A stretch of DNA of 44,733 nt from UBA288 sp964461885 (GCA_964461885.1 CAYWVY010000008.1:1-44733); one strand, 5' to 3'; positions 1 to 8,219 are shown, counted from the first letter of the stretch. The notes: generated by a model not told the origin, from the letters alone. A program made the numbers and translations.

Positions 1-19
1 CCGGACGACCCAGCCCCGG

Positions 20-481
20 TCAGCTCCCCTCGATCAGCTCGTCGACGACCCCGCGCACGAACGGGTCCGCCACGAAGACCTCCTCCACCGTCCGGTGGAC
101 CGCGTCGTCCCCGAAACGGCTCAGCGCGGCCGTGGCCATCCAGCGGAAGCACTCGTTTCTGCCCTGCAGGTTCTGCATCAGCGGCGCGACGGCTCGTTCG
201 TCGCCGACGCGCTCGAGGGCCCAGATCGCCGGTATCCTGACGCGCCAGTCCGGATCCCCGGCCCCTACCATCAGGGTCTCGACCGCCGGCGATCCGATCC
301 GTTCGAGCGCGGCCGCGGCGCGCCACTGCACCTCCCTGTGGGTCGAGCGGAGCAGGGGCGCGATCAGGAGCACGGCTCCCTCGCCCCGCCTGCCGAGCGC
401 CTCCGCCGCATCCAGCATCTGGTGCGGCGGGCCGTTCACGAGCGAGTGCACCAATGTTCCGAGCGTGGACGTCTCTTCCAT
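20..481 (-). CDS. HEAT-repeat protein
   Basis: A 153-residue protein made almost wholly of HEAT/PBS-lyase-type helical repeats. Repeating blocks are visible as VQWRAAAALERIGSP, DWRVRIPAIWALERVGD and CFRWMATAALSRFGD at about 30-residue spacing. Such repeats form a protein-binding solenoid. No catalytic residues are visible and the partner is unknown. The ATG at 481 is preceded by a strong purine-rich ribosome-binding site (GGGGGAGGAG just upstream on the minus strand), and an A/T-rich box at about 530-541 could be its promoter. It is last before the window edge and runs in the same direction as the lipoprotein gene upstream. Confidence 0.8.
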   Translation of the reverse strand: MEETSTLGTLVHSLVNGPPHQMLDAAEALGRRGEGAVLLIAPLLRSTHREVQWRAAAALERIGSPAVETLMVGAGDPDWRVRIPAIWALERVGDERAVAPLMQNLQGRNECFRWMATAALSRFGDDAVHRTVEEVFVADPFVRGVVDELIEGS

Positions 482-594
482 CTCCTCCCCCTGCCGACCT
501 TGCCGGCCGACATGACAGCCTCCGCCGGGCAGATAATAGAATTTTGCAGGATGAGGTCGCCCGGCGATTTCGCCGGGCGGACCGGGGGCGGCGG

Positions 595-1968
595 TCAGCT
601 CCCGTTGTCGCCCTGGACAGAGGCGGCCGGATTGGGCATGAAGGTCGGGAACGGGAAGGGGATTGTCGTCGGCGACGTGCTGATGGGCACGGGCACGGGC
701 ACGGTCGTCGGTGACGGGGGGATCGGGACGTCAGTGGGCGTCGCAGGAGGGAGGGGGGGCGGAGCGGTCGGAGCGGCCGTCACCGGGATCTCCGGGGTGG
801 CCGGCGGGGGGGTCGCTGGCAGGGGAGTCACCGGCAGAGGGGTCGCAGGCGCCGCGGTCGGTAGGGGGGTCGGGATGTCCGTGGGAGTCGACGGAGGGAG
901 GGTGGGCGATGCGGTCGGAGCGGGCGTCACCGGGACGTCGGTGGTGGTCGTCAGGGGGGTCGCAGGCGCCGCGGTAGGGGCCCCGGTCACGATGGGGGTC
1001 CAGATCGAGGACGGGGTCCCGCTGTCGGTAGCGTGGCTGACCACCTGCACGGTCCTGAACGGTGTCGGGGTGTGCACACCGCCCGTGTACGAGTCGTACC
1101 CGCCCCGGGTCGCCGTGGCCGCCGCCGTGTCCGTGGGTTTGGCGGTCGTCGCGGCTGCGTCCTCGACTGAAGGGCTCGGCGAGGGGCTCGGAGATGCCGC
1201 CGGCGTCTCGACGGCGCCGACGAACGCTCCGCCCGGGGCGAGGATGACGGGGCGGTACCCGCCCGTGTCGCCCGTAATCGCGCCGGGCCGCCCCTGGCCG
1301 GTGTAGGCGAAGAGAGGCTGGCCCCGGTACGTCGTCTGGGGCTCGCCCGACGGCGTCACCGTCTCGGCGAAGTCCCCCGCCTGGACGAGGGGCGCCGGCG
1401 CGACGACCGGGGAGGCCCGGAACGGGGCGTACTCCGGTGCCGGGTCCGCGGTCGCGGCGCCGTCACGGACGAGGAGCGCGGCGCCGGTCGTGTCGGAGAG
1501 ATAGATGCCGCTCGTGGCGTTCTCGCGGACCATGACCGTGTAGTCGGGCTTGGCCAGGAACGTAATGTTGTTGGCGCCCTGGCTCTTGGCATCGCCCGGC
1601 TCCTTGTCGTTCAAGTAGTAATAGAGGGGCCATCCACGGAACGTGGTCTGTTGCTTGCCGTCGGCTCGGGTCAGGTACCCGAACTCGGAGGCGTTGATCC
1701 CGTTCCCGCTGGCCACGCTCTCGGCGTAGAACGGGGGGTAGAACCGGCCGACCTCGCCGAGGTTGGCGACGGCGCCCGTGTTCGGAACGTCCCGCGCCTG
1801 GATGTAAAGGGACCGGCCCGTCGAATCGGTCAGGAGTTTTCCGTAGGTCGGGTGATCGGCGATCCTGACCGTCAGGGACTCCTGGTGGGTGCAGCCTGCG
1901 ATGAGCAAGGCTGCCGGAAGGAGGAGGAGGAGCACGATGATGGCCGCCGTGCTGGGGGAGCGGTCCAT
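595..1968 (-). CDS. Lipoprotein with two secreted-repeat (COG4315-like) domains and a Pro/Thr-rich tail
   Basis: Probably a 457-residue membrane-anchored surface lipoprotein. The N-terminus has a hydrophobic signal ending in a lipobox (LLIAGC), after which Cys would be lipidated. Two copies follow of a domain resembling the secreted repeat of unknown function (PF03640/COG4315), each ending in a similar element: TTFRGWPLYYY and TTYRGQPLFAY. The last 200 or so residues are low-complexity Pro/Thr/Val/Ala, a likely wall-spanning and possibly glycosylated stalk. The ATG at 1968 is preferred over a TTG at 1977, because a TATA-like box at 1993-2000 lies about 28 nt upstream, fitting a leaderless mRNA. 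Function is unknown. Confidence 0.8.
   Translation of the reverse strand: MDRSPSTAAIIVLLLLLPAALLIAGCTHQESLTVRIADHPTYGKLLTDSTGRSLYIQARDVPNTGAVANLGEVGRFYPPFYAESVASGNGINASEFGYLTRADGKQQTTFRGWPLYYYLNDKEPGDAKSQGANNITFLAKPDYTVMVRENATSGIYLSDTTGAALLVRDGAATADPAPEYAPFRASPVVAPAPLVQAGDFAETVTPSGEPQTTYRGQPLFAYTGQGRPGAITGDTGGYRPVILAPGGAFVGAVETPAASPSPSPSPSVEDAAATTAKPTDTAAATATRGGYDSYTGGVHTPTPFRTVQVVSHATDSGTPSSIWTPIVTGAPTAAPATPLTTTTDVPVTPAPTASPTLPPSTPTDIPTPLPTAAPATPLPVTPLPATPPPATPEIPVTAAPTAPPPLPPATPTDVPIPPSPTTVPVPVPISTSPTTIPFPFPTFMPNPAASVQGDNGS
610..990. repeat. Degenerate repeats encoding the Pro/Thr stalk
   Basis: G-rich imperfect repeats on the plus strand (minus strand codes TPTDIPTP, TPLPVTP and similar). 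For example GTCGCAGGCGCCGCGGT occurs near 842 and near 959, and GGGA(C/T)GTC-GTGGG(A/C)GTC blocks occur near 725 and 872. Such repeats expand and contract easily, so the stalk length may vary between strains. Confidence 0.6.
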
Positions 1969-1992
1969 GGCACTCAAAAGGTTGGGAGCCGG

Positions 1993-2000
1993 ATTATATG
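1993..2000 (-). promoter_or_regulatory. TATA box of the lipoprotein gene
   Basis: CATATAATC on the minus strand, centred about 28 nt before the ATG at 1968, which predicts a transcript starting at or next to the start codon. Confidence 0.5.
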
Positions 2001-2182
2001 AGACCTCTGTTCACGCGGAAGGGGCTCCACCCGGTTCTACCACGGACAGCACTGCACCCGGTGCGAAGGGGCGGGACCGGAAGATATGACGGTAACCACG
2101 CCCGGGCCCGTTCCCCGACTCCACGTCCCGCCCTGGCGGCCGCATGCCGGCGGCCGAAGCCGGACCCTGTTCGGAGAGTACG

Positions 2183-2197
2183 GAAAAGGCTTTAAGA
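2183..2197 (+). promoter_or_regulatory. Promoter of the ahb operon
   Basis: A purine-rich GGAAAAGG (BRE-like) directly before CTTTAAGAG (TATA-like). The expected transcription start is near 2220, a few bases before the ATG at 2225. This argues against the upstream in-frame starts at 2144 and 2210. Confidence 0.45.
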
Positions 2198-2224
2198 GTC
2201 GTCGCCGAAATGAGACGCGCCCCC

Positions 2225-3244
2225 ATGCCGCCGACCCACCCGCCGCCACGGCTCGTCTCGTGGAACGTCACGGGCCGCTGTTACCTGGCCTGTCCGCACT
2301 GCTACATGGACGCCTCGGGCCGATCGGGCTCGGGCGACCTTTCCACGGAGGAGGCGTTCGGCGTCGTCGATGCAGTGCGAGCGGCCGGGCGGCCGCTCCT
2401 CGTCCTCTCGGGGGGTGAGCCCCTGCTCCGCGATGACCTCGAGGGGATAGCGGCCCATGCCACGACGGCGGGGTTGCCGGTCGCGCTCGGAACGAGCGGG
2501 GTGCTCCTCTCGCCGGAACGGGCGCGGGGGCTTCGGGCCGCCGGTGTGACGGCCGCGGCGATCAGCCTGGACTCGACCGATCCCGGGCGGCACGACGCGT
2601 TCCGCGGCGCGTCCGGAGCGTTCGCGGGCGCCATTGCAGGGATGCAGGCCTGCCGCGAAGCCGGGATCCGCATCCAGGCGAACGTCACGGTGACACCCGA
2701 CAACATCGACGAGATCGAGGCCATCCTCTCGCTCGCGGCCGACAACGGTGCGGTCTCGTCCCAGGTCTTCTGCCTCGTCCCGACCGGGCGGGGCCGCGAC
2801 TGGGCCGGGCCGGCCGACTACGAAGCCCTCCTGGTCCGGCTCCTCGGCCGGATCGACGAACTCCCGCTCCCCGTGCGGCCGACCTGTGCGCCGCAGTTCA
2901 TGCGGATCGCCGACGAGCTCGGCGTGACACGGCCGGAGTGGCGGCGGGGCTGCCTCGCGGGGACCGCGTACTGCCGGATCGCGCCCAACGGCGACCTGAC
3001 CCCCTGTCCGTACCTCCCGGTCGTGGTCGGTTCCCTCCTGGCCGAGCCGTTTGCCACGCTCTGGCAGGACGCCCCGGTCTTCGCGGCCCTCCGCGACCCG
3101 GACCGACTCCATGGGGCCTGCGGGGCCTGTGAGTACCGCGCCCGCTGTGGCGGTTGCCGGGCCAGGGCCTACGCGGTCGGCGGCGACCTGCTCGGGCCCG
3201 AACCCTGGTGCCCGCATGTCCCCGGCGCCGGGAGGGCCGCGTGA
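2225..3244 (+). CDS. ahbD: Radical SAM heme synthase AhbD (Fe-coproporphyrin III decarboxylase)
   Basis: A 339-residue radical SAM enzyme. AhbD carries out the last step of the siroheme-dependent heme pathway, converting two propionates of Fe-coproporphyrin III to vinyls to give heme b. The radical SAM cluster motif CX3CX2C is at residues 19-26 (CYLACPHC), followed by the LVLSGGEPLL glycine-rich motif. The C-terminus carries a SPASM-like cysteine set (CPYLP, CGACEYRARCGGC, PWCPH) for an auxiliary 4Fe-4S cluster. AhbD rather than AhbC is inferred from the short N-terminus leading straight into PRLVSWNVT and from the other radical SAM gene in the operon being AhbC-like. It overlaps ahbA by 4 nt (GTGA). 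The start at 2225 follows promoter spacing; ATG 2210 is the alternative. Confidence 0.82.
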   Translation: MPPTHPPPRLVSWNVTGRCYLACPHCYMDASGRSGSGDLSTEEAFGVVDAVRAAGRPLLVLSGGEPLLRDDLEGIAAHATTAGLPVALGTSGVLLSPERARGLRAAGVTAAAISLDSTDPGRHDAFRGASGAFAGAIAGMQACREAGIRIQANVTVTPDNIDEIEAILSLAADNGAVSSQVFCLVPTGRGRDWAGPADYEALLVRLLGRIDELPLPVRPTCAPQFMRIADELGVTRPEWRRGCLAGTAYCRIAPNGDLTPCPYLPVVVGSLLAEPFATLWQDAPVFAALRDPDRLHGACGACEYRARCGGCRARAYAVGGDLLGPEPWCPHVPGAGRAA

Positions 3245-3738
3245 CCCTCGACCGTCTCGACCGGGAGCTGCTCGCCCTGCTCCAGGACGACTTCCCGCTC
3301 GAGCGCGACCCGTGGTCCGCCGCGGGCCGGCGACTCGGCCTCTCGGGCGCGGAGGTGCTCGAGCGTTGTCGCCGCCTCGAGAGTGACGGGGTGATACGGA
3401 TGATAGGGGCCGTGCTCGAGGCGTGGCAGGTCGGCCTCGCCGCCTCGACCCTGGTCGCGATGCGAGTGCCCCCCGACGCGATCGATGAGATCGCGACGCT
3501 CGTGAACTCCTACGACGAGGTCTCGCACAACTACCGGCGCGAGCACGACTTCACCCTCTGGTTCACGCTCACCGCGCCGGACCGGCCGCGGCTCGAAGCG
3601 GTCGTGGCCGAGATCTCCCGGCGGAGCGGGATCGGTCCCCCTGACCTGATCGAGCTGCCGACGGTCCGGCGGTTCAAGATCGATGTCCGGTTCCCCTGCG
3701 GGGAAGGCCACAGGGAGGCGACTGATGGAGCCCGATGA
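3241..3738 (+). CDS. ahbA: Siroheme decarboxylase, AhbA-like subunit
   Basis: A 165-residue Lrp/AsnC-fold protein. AhbA and AhbB form the siroheme decarboxylase that removes the C12 and C18 acetate carboxyls to give 12,18-didecarboxysiroheme. The N-terminal winged-helix half (LDRELLALLQDDFPL, GVIRMIGAV) is followed by the ligand-binding half with HNYRREHDFTLWF, a signature of the enzyme family rather than of true regulators. The GTG start overlaps the ahbD stop and has GGAGG 5 nt upstream. Because AhbA and AhbB are homologous, which subunit is which is tentative; the NYR..WF form looks AhbA-like. Confidence 0.8.
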   Translation: MTLDRLDRELLALLQDDFPLERDPWSAAGRRLGLSGAEVLERCRRLESDGVIRMIGAVLEAWQVGLAASTLVAMRVPPDAIDEIATLVNSYDEVSHNYRREHDFTLWFTLTAPDRPRLEAVVAEISRRSGIGPPDLIELPTVRRFKIDVRFPCGEGHREATDGAR

Positions 3739-4201
3739 CGTGCGGCTCCTCGCCCTGCTCCAGGCGGGGCTCCCGCTCGAGGAGGACCCGTTCGCCCCGG
3801 CGGCGCGGGCCCTCGGGACGACCCCCCAGGCAGTCGTCGAGCGGCTGCGCGTGCTCGGTGCTGCGGGCGTGATCCGCCGGTTCGGTGCGCGCCTCGACCA
3901 GCGCCGGCTCGGGCTCGTCGCCAACGCCGTGATCGCCTGGCGCGTGCCCCCCGAACAGGCCGGCGCGGCCGGAGCGGCGCTTGCGGCCCGAAGCGAGGTG
4001 ACGCACTGCTACGAGCGCAGGGCGGTGCCCGGCTCCTGGGAGTACACGCTTTTTGCGGTCGTCCACGCAGAGGACCGGGACGCCGTCGACCGGCTCGCCG
4101 CCGATCTCGGGCGGATGATCGGCCTCGACGACCGGATCGTCCTGCTCTCGTCGACTGAGTACATGCGCCGGCCCGCCGCCCGGCTCGAGGCCCCCCCATG
4201 A
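3725..4201 (+). CDS. ahbB: Siroheme decarboxylase, AhbB-like subunit
   Basis: A 158-residue partner of the preceding gene with the same Lrp/AsnC-like layout: DDVRLLALLQAGLPLEEDPF, then GVIRRFGARLDQRRLG, then THCYERRAVPGSWEYTLFAVVH. The CYER.....YTL element corresponds to the AhbB-type variant of the substrate-binding motif. The ATG at 3725 overlaps the end of ahbA by 14 nt and is preceded by GGGAGG at 3713-3718, so this start is well supported. It overlaps ahbC by 4 nt (ATGA). Tight overlap suggests coupled translation and equal subunit amounts. Confidence 0.8.
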   Translation: MEPDDVRLLALLQAGLPLEEDPFAPAARALGTTPQAVVERLRVLGAAGVIRRFGARLDQRRLGLVANAVIAWRVPPEQAGAAGAALAARSEVTHCYERRAVPGSWEYTLFAVVHAEDRDAVDRLAADLGRMIGLDDRIVLLSSTEYMRRPAARLEAPP

Positions 4202-5370
4202 TCCGCTTCACCCAGTGCCTGCACGGCTGCGGCACGGTCAGCCACGCCCTCCGGAGGGGCGGCGATCGCTCGACGCTCGCCTACGCGGCCCCGTACCGCC
4301 CGATCGTCTTCTGGAACCTGACCCGGGCCTGCAACCTCGCCTGCGACCACTGTTACATCTCGGCCCACCCCGGGGCCGACCGCTCGGGCGAGCTCGACAC
4401 GGCAGCCGCGCTCGCCCTCGTCGACGACCTCGCCTCCGCCGGCGTCCCGCTCATCCTGCTCTCGGGCGGCGAGCCCCTGCTCCGGCCGGACCTCCTCGAG
4501 ATCGCGGCCCGGGCCCGGGACCGAGGGGTCGCGACGGCCCTCTCGACGAATGGAACCCTGCTCGATGTGGCGGTCGCGCAGCGCCTGATCGGGGCCGGCG
4601 TCGCGTACGCCGGGGTCTCACTTGACGGTGCGACCGCGTCAACTCACGACCAGATCCGGGGCGTGGCCGGCGCATTCGACCGGGCAGTCACCGGTATCCA
4701 GGCCTGCACCGACGCCGGCCTCCGGTGCGGCGTTCGGGTCACGGTCACGCGTGCCAACGTGGACGAGCTCGAGCCCCTGCTTGACCTCGCCATGGAGTTG
4801 GGAGTCGACCGGTTCTGCCTCTACTGGCTCGTCCCGAGCGGGCGGGGCGCGACGCACCACGCGGATCGGCAGGTCGCCCCGGCCGAGGTCGGAGCGGTCC
4901 TCAACCGACTGTACGCCAGCGCGGACGCGATCGGCGCGGGCCGGATGGAGGTGCTGACCGTGGACGCGCCGTCGGACGCAGTCGCCCTTCTCGACCGCAT
5001 GGCGGCGGCGGAGGCGCCCTCGCTCGACGAGGCACGGCGTCTCCTCGTGCTCCAGGGCGGCGCCTGCTCGGCCGGGCGGCGGGTCGCGAACATCGATCCC
5101 GCCGGCAATGTCTATCCCTGCCAGTTCGCGCAGGAGGACGAGTTCTGCATCGGGTCAGTTCGGACGACACCGTTCGAGGCACTCTGGAGCGACCCGGAGA
5201 ACGCGGTGCTTGCCGCGTTCCGGGAGAAAGAGGGGCGGATCGGGGGGGCCTGCGGGACCTGCGCGGACCGCGAGATCTGCGGCGGCGGCTGCCGGATACG
5301 CGCCTACAGGGCAAGCGGCGACATCTACGGCCCCGACCCGTTCTGCACGGCCGGGCGGGGAGAGGGTTAG
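4198..5370 (+). CDS. ahbC: Radical SAM enzyme AhbC (12,18-didecarboxysiroheme deacetylase)
   Basis: A 390-residue NirJ/AhbC-type radical SAM protein, converting 12,18-didecarboxysiroheme to Fe-coproporphyrin III by removing the C2 and C7 acetate chains. It starts with the MIRFTQCLHGCGTVSHAL segment characteristic of AhbC. The radical SAM cysteines are C45, C49 and C52 (CNLACDHC), followed by LLSGGEPLL. The C-terminal auxiliary-cluster cysteines lie in GACSAGRR, VYPCQF and CGTCADREICGGGC. Gene order D-A-B-C gives the full route from siroheme to heme b in one transcript. The stop codon overlaps that of the convergent PspC-like gene. Confidence 0.85.
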   Translation: MIRFTQCLHGCGTVSHALRRGGDRSTLAYAAPYRPIVFWNLTRACNLACDHCYISAHPGADRSGELDTAAALALVDDLASAGVPLILLSGGEPLLRPDLLEIAARARDRGVATALSTNGTLLDVAVAQRLIGAGVAYAGVSLDGATASTHDQIRGVAGAFDRAVTGIQACTDAGLRCGVRVTVTRANVDELEPLLDLAMELGVDRFCLYWLVPSGRGATHHADRQVAPAEVGAVLNRLYASADAIGAGRMEVLTVDAPSDAVALLDRMAAAEAPSLDEARRLLVLQGGACSAGRRVANIDPAGNVYPCQFAQEDEFCIGSVRTTPFEALWSDPENAVLAAFREKEGRIGGACGTCADREICGGGCRIRAYRASGDIYGPDPFCTAGRGEG

Positions 5371-5648
5371 CGGGGGCTGTCGGGCTCGATCTCGATGACG
5401 GTCCCGATCTCCGGCGGGGAGCCGGCAACGGCGGTTCCAGGGGGCATGATCTCCGTCGCGGGCAGCGCCTCCTCGGGGATGATCAGCCAGGCGAGCAGGT
5501 AGGCGATGATGCCGGTGCCGACCGTGAAGATCGAGACGCCGACCCAGATCAGGCGGATCACGTTCGGGTCAATCCCGAGGTATTCGCCGATTCCCCCGCA
5601 GACGCCGGCGACCATCTGGTCCGTGCGCGAGCGCTTCAGTTCCTTCAT
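5367..5648 (-). CDS. PspC-domain membrane protein
   Basis: A 93-residue PspC-family protein. The N-terminal motif KRSRTDQMVAGVCGGIGEYL and the following DPNVIRLIWV, then a hydrophobic pair of segments (VGVSIFTVGTGIIAYLLAWLIIP), are typical of the domain. In bacteria PspC senses envelope stress, but many archaea carry isolated short PspC proteins of unknown role. The ATG at 5648 is chosen over that at 5660 because it gives the canonical MKELKRS start and because a TATA-like box at 5671-5680 lies 28 nt upstream. The C-terminal tail is acidic and Pro-rich. Confidence 0.85.
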   Translation of the reverse strand: MKELKRSRTDQMVAGVCGGIGEYLGIDPNVIRLIWVGVSIFTVGTGIIAYLLAWLIIPEEALPATEIMPPGTAVAGSPPEIGTVIEIEPDSPR

Positions 5649-5670
5649 ACGCCACCCCATCAGCCACCGG

Positions 5671-5680
5671 AGATAAATAG
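5671..5680 (-). promoter_or_regulatory. TATA box of the PspC gene
   Basis: CTATTTATCT on the minus strand, centred 28 nt before the ATG at 5648, which predicts a leaderless mRNA. Confidence 0.5.
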
Positions 5681-5709
5681 GTTTGGAGGTGCTGTGCGCC
5701 CGGGCCGTG

Positions 5710-6042
5710 TCAGGGCCGTGCGGGGGCCGGCAGGCCCGCCCGGACGGATTCGAACGTGGCTATCGCGCTCTCGGCTGTGGCAGGGATCCCGGCCGACCGC
5801 GCCATGTCCCGCACAGCCGCATAGACGAGTGCGCGCTCCCGCCCGGCGTGATCCGGGATCCCGGCGGCCAGAGCGAGCGCGGGGTCCACGATCTCGCCCG
5901 AGCGGGCCTTGGCCGAGAGATAGAACCCGAGGTCCGGGTTGCCGGGGGCCCACGCGCCATCCGAACCAGTGGCGGCGAATCCGGCGCCCGCGATCGCAGC
6001 CCCGAGCATGGCCAGCAGAAGGCATGGTGTGACTCCTTGCAT
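5710..6042 (-). CDS. Small secreted protein of unknown function
   Basis: A 110-residue protein with a signal peptide (MQGVTPCLLLAMLGAAIAGAGFA) and a short mature domain starting near TGSDGAWAPGNPDLGFYLS. The mature part looks helical (ARSGEIVDPALALAAGI, RALVYAAVRDMARSAGI) and ends with a Pro/Ala tail. No family is recognised. A clear TATA box at 6067-6076 is placed for a leaderless start at the ATG, which supports this being a real gene. It lies head-to-tail behind the PspC gene but has its own promoter. Confidence 0.65.
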   Translation of the reverse strand: MQGVTPCLLLAMLGAAIAGAGFAATGSDGAWAPGNPDLGFYLSAKARSGEIVDPALALAAGIPDHAGRERALVYAAVRDMARSAGIPATAESAIATFESVRAGLPAPARP

Positions 6043-6391
6043 CCCACAGCGGTATTCGCCGTACTCTCATATAACACAGGCGGTTCCCGCAGACGCATTA
6101 TTTAAACCTCCCTCATAGGGGAATACATGCATTCCGCTCCTTTTCAGAATCCCCGGCAGGTTTAAAGCGTGCGTGGGCCATCCCGTCGACACCACGCAGA
6201 TCGGGATCACCAGGCAGAACGGGCCCGTACGAGCTGCTACAACCCCCCGCCACCACTTGTCAAACGGCCGAAATCTCCGGCGTATCCTGTGATCCGCGCA
6301 TTTTCCTCGGCTTTTTACTCACCGATGGGGTTAACTAGCATGGATTGCCAAACTGAATCATACCGCGCTCAAAGCAGCGCACGTGATTCAG
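6043..6391. other. Divergent intergenic region, about 350 nt
   Basis: It lies between divergent genes at 6042(-) and 6392(+) and has lower GC than its surroundings. It contains TTATTTAAAC near 6099-6108 and GTTTAAAG near 6160, either of which could be a TATA box for the plus-strand gene with a long leader, and a near-palindrome GGAATACATGCATTCC at 6120-6135. No convincing small gene or RNA was recognised. Confidence 0.4.
6067..6076 (-). promoter_or_regulatory. TATA box of the small secreted protein gene
   Basis: TGTTATATGA on the minus strand, centred 29-30 nt before the ATG at 6042. Confidence 0.5.
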
Positions 6392-8134
6392 ATGAGAACC
6401 ATACCGGTGATACTGCTATTCGGCCTTTGCCTGCTGCTCGTTCCCTTGCACGCGGCGGCGGCGGGCCCGACCATCATCGTGGCCGCAGCCGACGCGAGCA
6501 TGGAATCCAAGGGCCAGGCCCAGATCTTCTGCAATGGAATACAGGACGAGAACCAGATCAACTACGCGTTCACCCTGCTGCCTCCCGAAGGCGGAACGGT
6601 CCAGCTGACCGAGGGGACCTTCCACACGGCCGGCTGGATCCACCCGAAGATGAACTCGAACTTCATCGGCGCGGGCGAGGACCGGACTGTCATCAACGTC
6701 TACAACCCGACCCAGTACTACAACCCCATCCACCTCTCCCGGCCGAACGTCTACGTCAAGGGCTTCACCCTCCGCGGCATGGGCTTCTTTTTGATCCGGA
6801 CCAACAACGTCGTGATCGAGGACGTCACGGTCACGAACGTGGACATCGCCGGCACCCGACAGCCTGCGGGCGGCAACGGGATGTACTTCATCTGGGTCGA
6901 CAACCCTGAGACGGGCGACATCACGTTCAAGAACTGCAAGGCGATCGACTGCAACACGCACGGTTTCAACATGAACGCGAACCGGAACGTGTCGCAGGAG
7001 AGAAAGGAGGGCGTCGAGCCCTGGACGATCAGCAACCTCCGGTTCATTGACTGCCAGGCGATCCGGTGCGGGTTCGGCGAGGCGGCGGGGTCGAACTCCG
7101 AGTTCTCGTGCGGCTTCGACATCCAGGAGGCGAACAACCTCGAGAACGTCCAGCTGATCAACTGCCTGGCCGAGGACAACTGGGAGAACGGGTTCCACGC
7201 CGAGCCGGGCTGGTACCTCGGGACCAAGAACTTCTATATGGAGAACTGCGTCAGCCGGAACAACGGCCAGCGCAAACCGGCCGACGCACCGTACCGCGAC
7301 TCCTACCTCTCGGGCTACTATATCCACCGCAACTCCTACCTGAAGAACTGCGTCTCGGACCACAACAAGAACGCGGGCTTCTTCTCTCACGACGGCGTGA
7401 ACACGACCTTCGATCACTGCATCGACACCGGCTCGACGTACGGGTTCAAGATCGTGAAGGGCTGCAAGGACATCACGCTCAAGGAGTGCTGGTCCCAGGA
7501 CGCGAAGGAGTGGGCCTTCTGGGGGGCGTTCGGCGACAACATCAGGCTCGAGAACTTCCACCAGATGAACATGGGCGGCAAGGCCGTCGACGGCGGGGCG
7601 CCCACTCAGTCCAACATCGGCTGGTATTACCACGATTCCCAGTACCACCATTCGGTCTCGAACTCGTACTTCGACATCACCGGCTACGGGCCGAACATCG
7701 AGGTGCTGAACCAGGAAGGGATCGCCAACACCTACATCCTGAACCGGGCCTCGTCGCAGTACCCGATCCCGGCCCACCCCGATATCCAGGCCAGATCGAT
7801 CCCGCCCCTGCCCGTCGCCGGCCAGGGCGGCATCACACCGGTGGGCCCTGTCGTGACGCCCGGAGCGGTCCCGATCGTCCCGGTCATCCCGGCGACGCCG
7901 CCAAGCGTGATCTCCACCCCCGGGGCCGTGGCTCAGCCGGTGGTCGAGCCGGCCGTCACCCCCACGAGCCGGTTCGGCCAGCGGAAGATCTCGCCGCTCC
8001 TGGTGAAGCGGAGCTCGCGGGGCGTGCAGGCCGTCGTGACGACGGACACGGGCAGCCGCTCCCGCACCTTCGGGGCCGTGCGCCCGGGATCGGCGTTCGG
8101 GTCGTTCGGCGGGCGCTGGTACCCGTTCGGCTGA
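6392..8134 (+). CDS. Secreted right-handed beta-helix protein
   Basis: A 580-residue exported protein. A signal peptide (MRTIPVILLFGLCLLLVPLHAAAA) is followed by about 430 residues of pectate-lyase-like beta-helix. Evidence is the recurring N-C-x-x-x pattern in turns such as ITFKNCKAIDCN, RFIDCQAIRCG, LINCLAEDN, YMENCVSRNN and YLKNCVSDHN. Conserved Asn/Cys ladders of this kind occur in carbohydrate-active and surface-layer proteins. After about residue 460 comes a Pro/Val linker (TPVGPVVTPGAVP) and a basic, Gly/Arg-rich tail ending in RWYPFG. No catalytic residues can be assigned; it could bind or cleave polysaccharide. The ATG at 6392 is preferred over the in-frame GTG at 6383. The downstream ugd-galU pair fits a cell-surface theme. 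Confidence 0.75.
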   Translation: MRTIPVILLFGLCLLLVPLHAAAAGPTIIVAAADASMESKGQAQIFCNGIQDENQINYAFTLLPPEGGTVQLTEGTFHTAGWIHPKMNSNFIGAGEDRTVINVYNPTQYYNPIHLSRPNVYVKGFTLRGMGFFLIRTNNVVIEDVTVTNVDIAGTRQPAGGNGMYFIWVDNPETGDITFKNCKAIDCNTHGFNMNANRNVSQERKEGVEPWTISNLRFIDCQAIRCGFGEAAGSNSEFSCGFDIQEANNLENVQLINCLAEDNWENGFHAEPGWYLGTKNFYMENCVSRNNGQRKPADAPYRDSYLSGYYIHRNSYLKNCVSDHNKNAGFFSHDGVNTTFDHCIDTGSTYGFKIVKGCKDITLKECWSQDAKEWAFWGAFGDNIRLENFHQMNMGGKAVDGGAPTQSNIGWYYHDSQYHHSVSNSYFDITGYGPNIEVLNQEGIANTYILNRASSQYPIPAHPDIQARSIPPLPVAGQGGITPVGPVVTPGAVPIVPVIPATPPSVISTPGAVAQPVVEPAVTPTSRFGQRKISPLLVKRSSRGVQAVVTTDTGSRSRTFGAVRPGSAFGSFGGRWYPFG

Positions 8135-8142
8135 ACCAACTC

Positions 8143-8158
8143 GTTTTTCTCTTTTCTA
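8143..8158 (+). terminator. T-rich terminator after the beta-helix gene
   Basis: CGTTTTTCTCTTTTCT starts 9 nt after the stop codon. Archaeal termination commonly uses such T-tracts without a hairpin. Confidence 0.55.
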
Positions 8159-8180
8159 CCCGCCCCCCCGGAAGAAAGAC

Positions 8181-8190
8181 CCATATACCG
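8181..8190 (+). promoter_or_regulatory. TATA box before the gene at 8220
   Basis: CCATATACCG, centred about 34 nt before the ATG at 8220, which gives a predicted leader of about 7 nt. Confidence 0.45.
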
Positions 8191-8219
8191 GGACCACAGA
8201 GGACACGTCGGTATCGATC

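Noticed and set aside
610..990. Possible CRISPR or direct-repeat array
   Set aside because: The repeats are imperfect, lack constant spacing and lie inside a coding frame for a Pro/Thr stalk.
95..1306. A 403-codon plus-strand frame across the HEAT and lipoprotein genes
   Set aside because: It is Gly/Val-rich because of the antisense Pro/Thr repeats and covers two supported minus-strand genes.
6416..7777. A 453-codon open frame antisense to the beta-helix gene
   Set aside because: Valine/arginine/aspartate-rich shadow with no recognisable domain; the plus-strand gene has a signal peptide and clear repeats.
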